Part shown: piece by piece, positions 63,971 through 64,000 of the stretch
Numbering within the stretch: position 1 is the first letter of the stretch
Layout: the number at the start of each line of letters is the position of its first letter
Source of the DNA: Lachnospiraceae bacterium A4
GTDB lineage: Bacteria; Bacillota; Clostridia; Lachnospirales; Lachnospiraceae
Direction: 5' to 3'
Length of the DNA: 64,000 bases
Assembly: GCA_000403215.2 (NCBI GenBank)
Contig: KE159566.1
Coordinates: forward strand, 97,024-161,023
The notes under the pieces: model-generated
What the model saw: the letters and a program-made list of their open reading frames with translations, nothing else
What the model was told of the DNA's origin: nothing
Databases searched by the model: none
Position numbers and translations under genes: made by a program

Positions 63971-64000
63971 ATCTTATTTTATGACGACATCATTCCATGA

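Overview
The window looks like a chromosomal stretch from a gut-type Clostridia, most likely Lachnospiraceae (Roseburia/Eubacterium-like). This is inferred from the gene content: a Clostridia-style fab operon with fabK and a fused accDA, large secreted glycan-degrading proteins with Ig-like C-terminal modules, strong AGGAGG ribosome sites, a CheD, and an ABC-F gene with a long leader. I see no tRNA, rRNA, CRISPR array, insertion sequence or phage gene.

Layout. 1-324 is the 3' end of a nuclease-domain gene. 329-9919 holds an SsuABC/TauABC-like importer whose ATPase gene (329-904) is separated from its permease and binding-protein genes (8160-9919). The gap is filled by a pentose-polymer block: two GH43 glycosidases, two sugar permeases, a sugar-binding lipoprotein and a divergent YesL. 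9934-12677 continues upstream of the importer with a GGDEF/EAL protein, a VanY-like carboxypeptidase and a previously unlisted 30-codon ORF. 12801-14923 is an ECF sigma/anti-sigma pair. 15182-18915 (+) is a cytosolic hybrid histidine kinase followed by an HD-GYP-like protein. 18987-25470 (-) is a co-directional set: M13 peptidase, SH3-like secreted protein, SpoT-like HD protein, RlmI-like and RlmD-like rRNA methyltransferases, and a rubredoxin too short for routine ORF calling. 25666-29513 carries GDPD, a 65-residue orphan, a PAP2 phosphatase, a PHP phosphoesterase and CheD.

29617-38732 (-) is a ten-gene type II fatty-acid synthesis operon (acpP, fabK, fabD, fabG, fabF, fabZ, fused accDA, a second FabK/NMO-like gene, fabH, marR/fabT). 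Its promoter is followed by three TTTGA-N3-TCAAA-like palindromes spaced exactly 16 bp apart, which fit FabT operators, so the last gene probably represses the whole operon.

39048-52977 is a surface-glycan region: a 1859-residue secreted modular protein, a divergent XRE regulator with five CTATAG boxes in the shared intergenic DNA, and a 2526-residue GH26 mannanase with about six carbohydrate-binding modules. 53475-64000 holds a 2H phosphoesterase, a hydroxyacid dehydrogenase, an ABC-F gene behind a ~350-nt structured leader with a Met-Met-Met-stop mini-ORF, a ThrH-like phosphatase, a DUF4097 repeat protein paired with an FAD dehydrogenase, and a membrane-anchored type I pullulanase.

Taken together: extracellular breakdown of mannan, alpha-glucan and arabinan/xylan side chains, one matching importer, envelope-linked signalling, and membrane lipid synthesis under feedback control. 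The most distinctive items are the ABC-F leader, the phased FabT operator array, the CTATAG array, and the small ORF with an adjacent 18-bp stem next to vanY.
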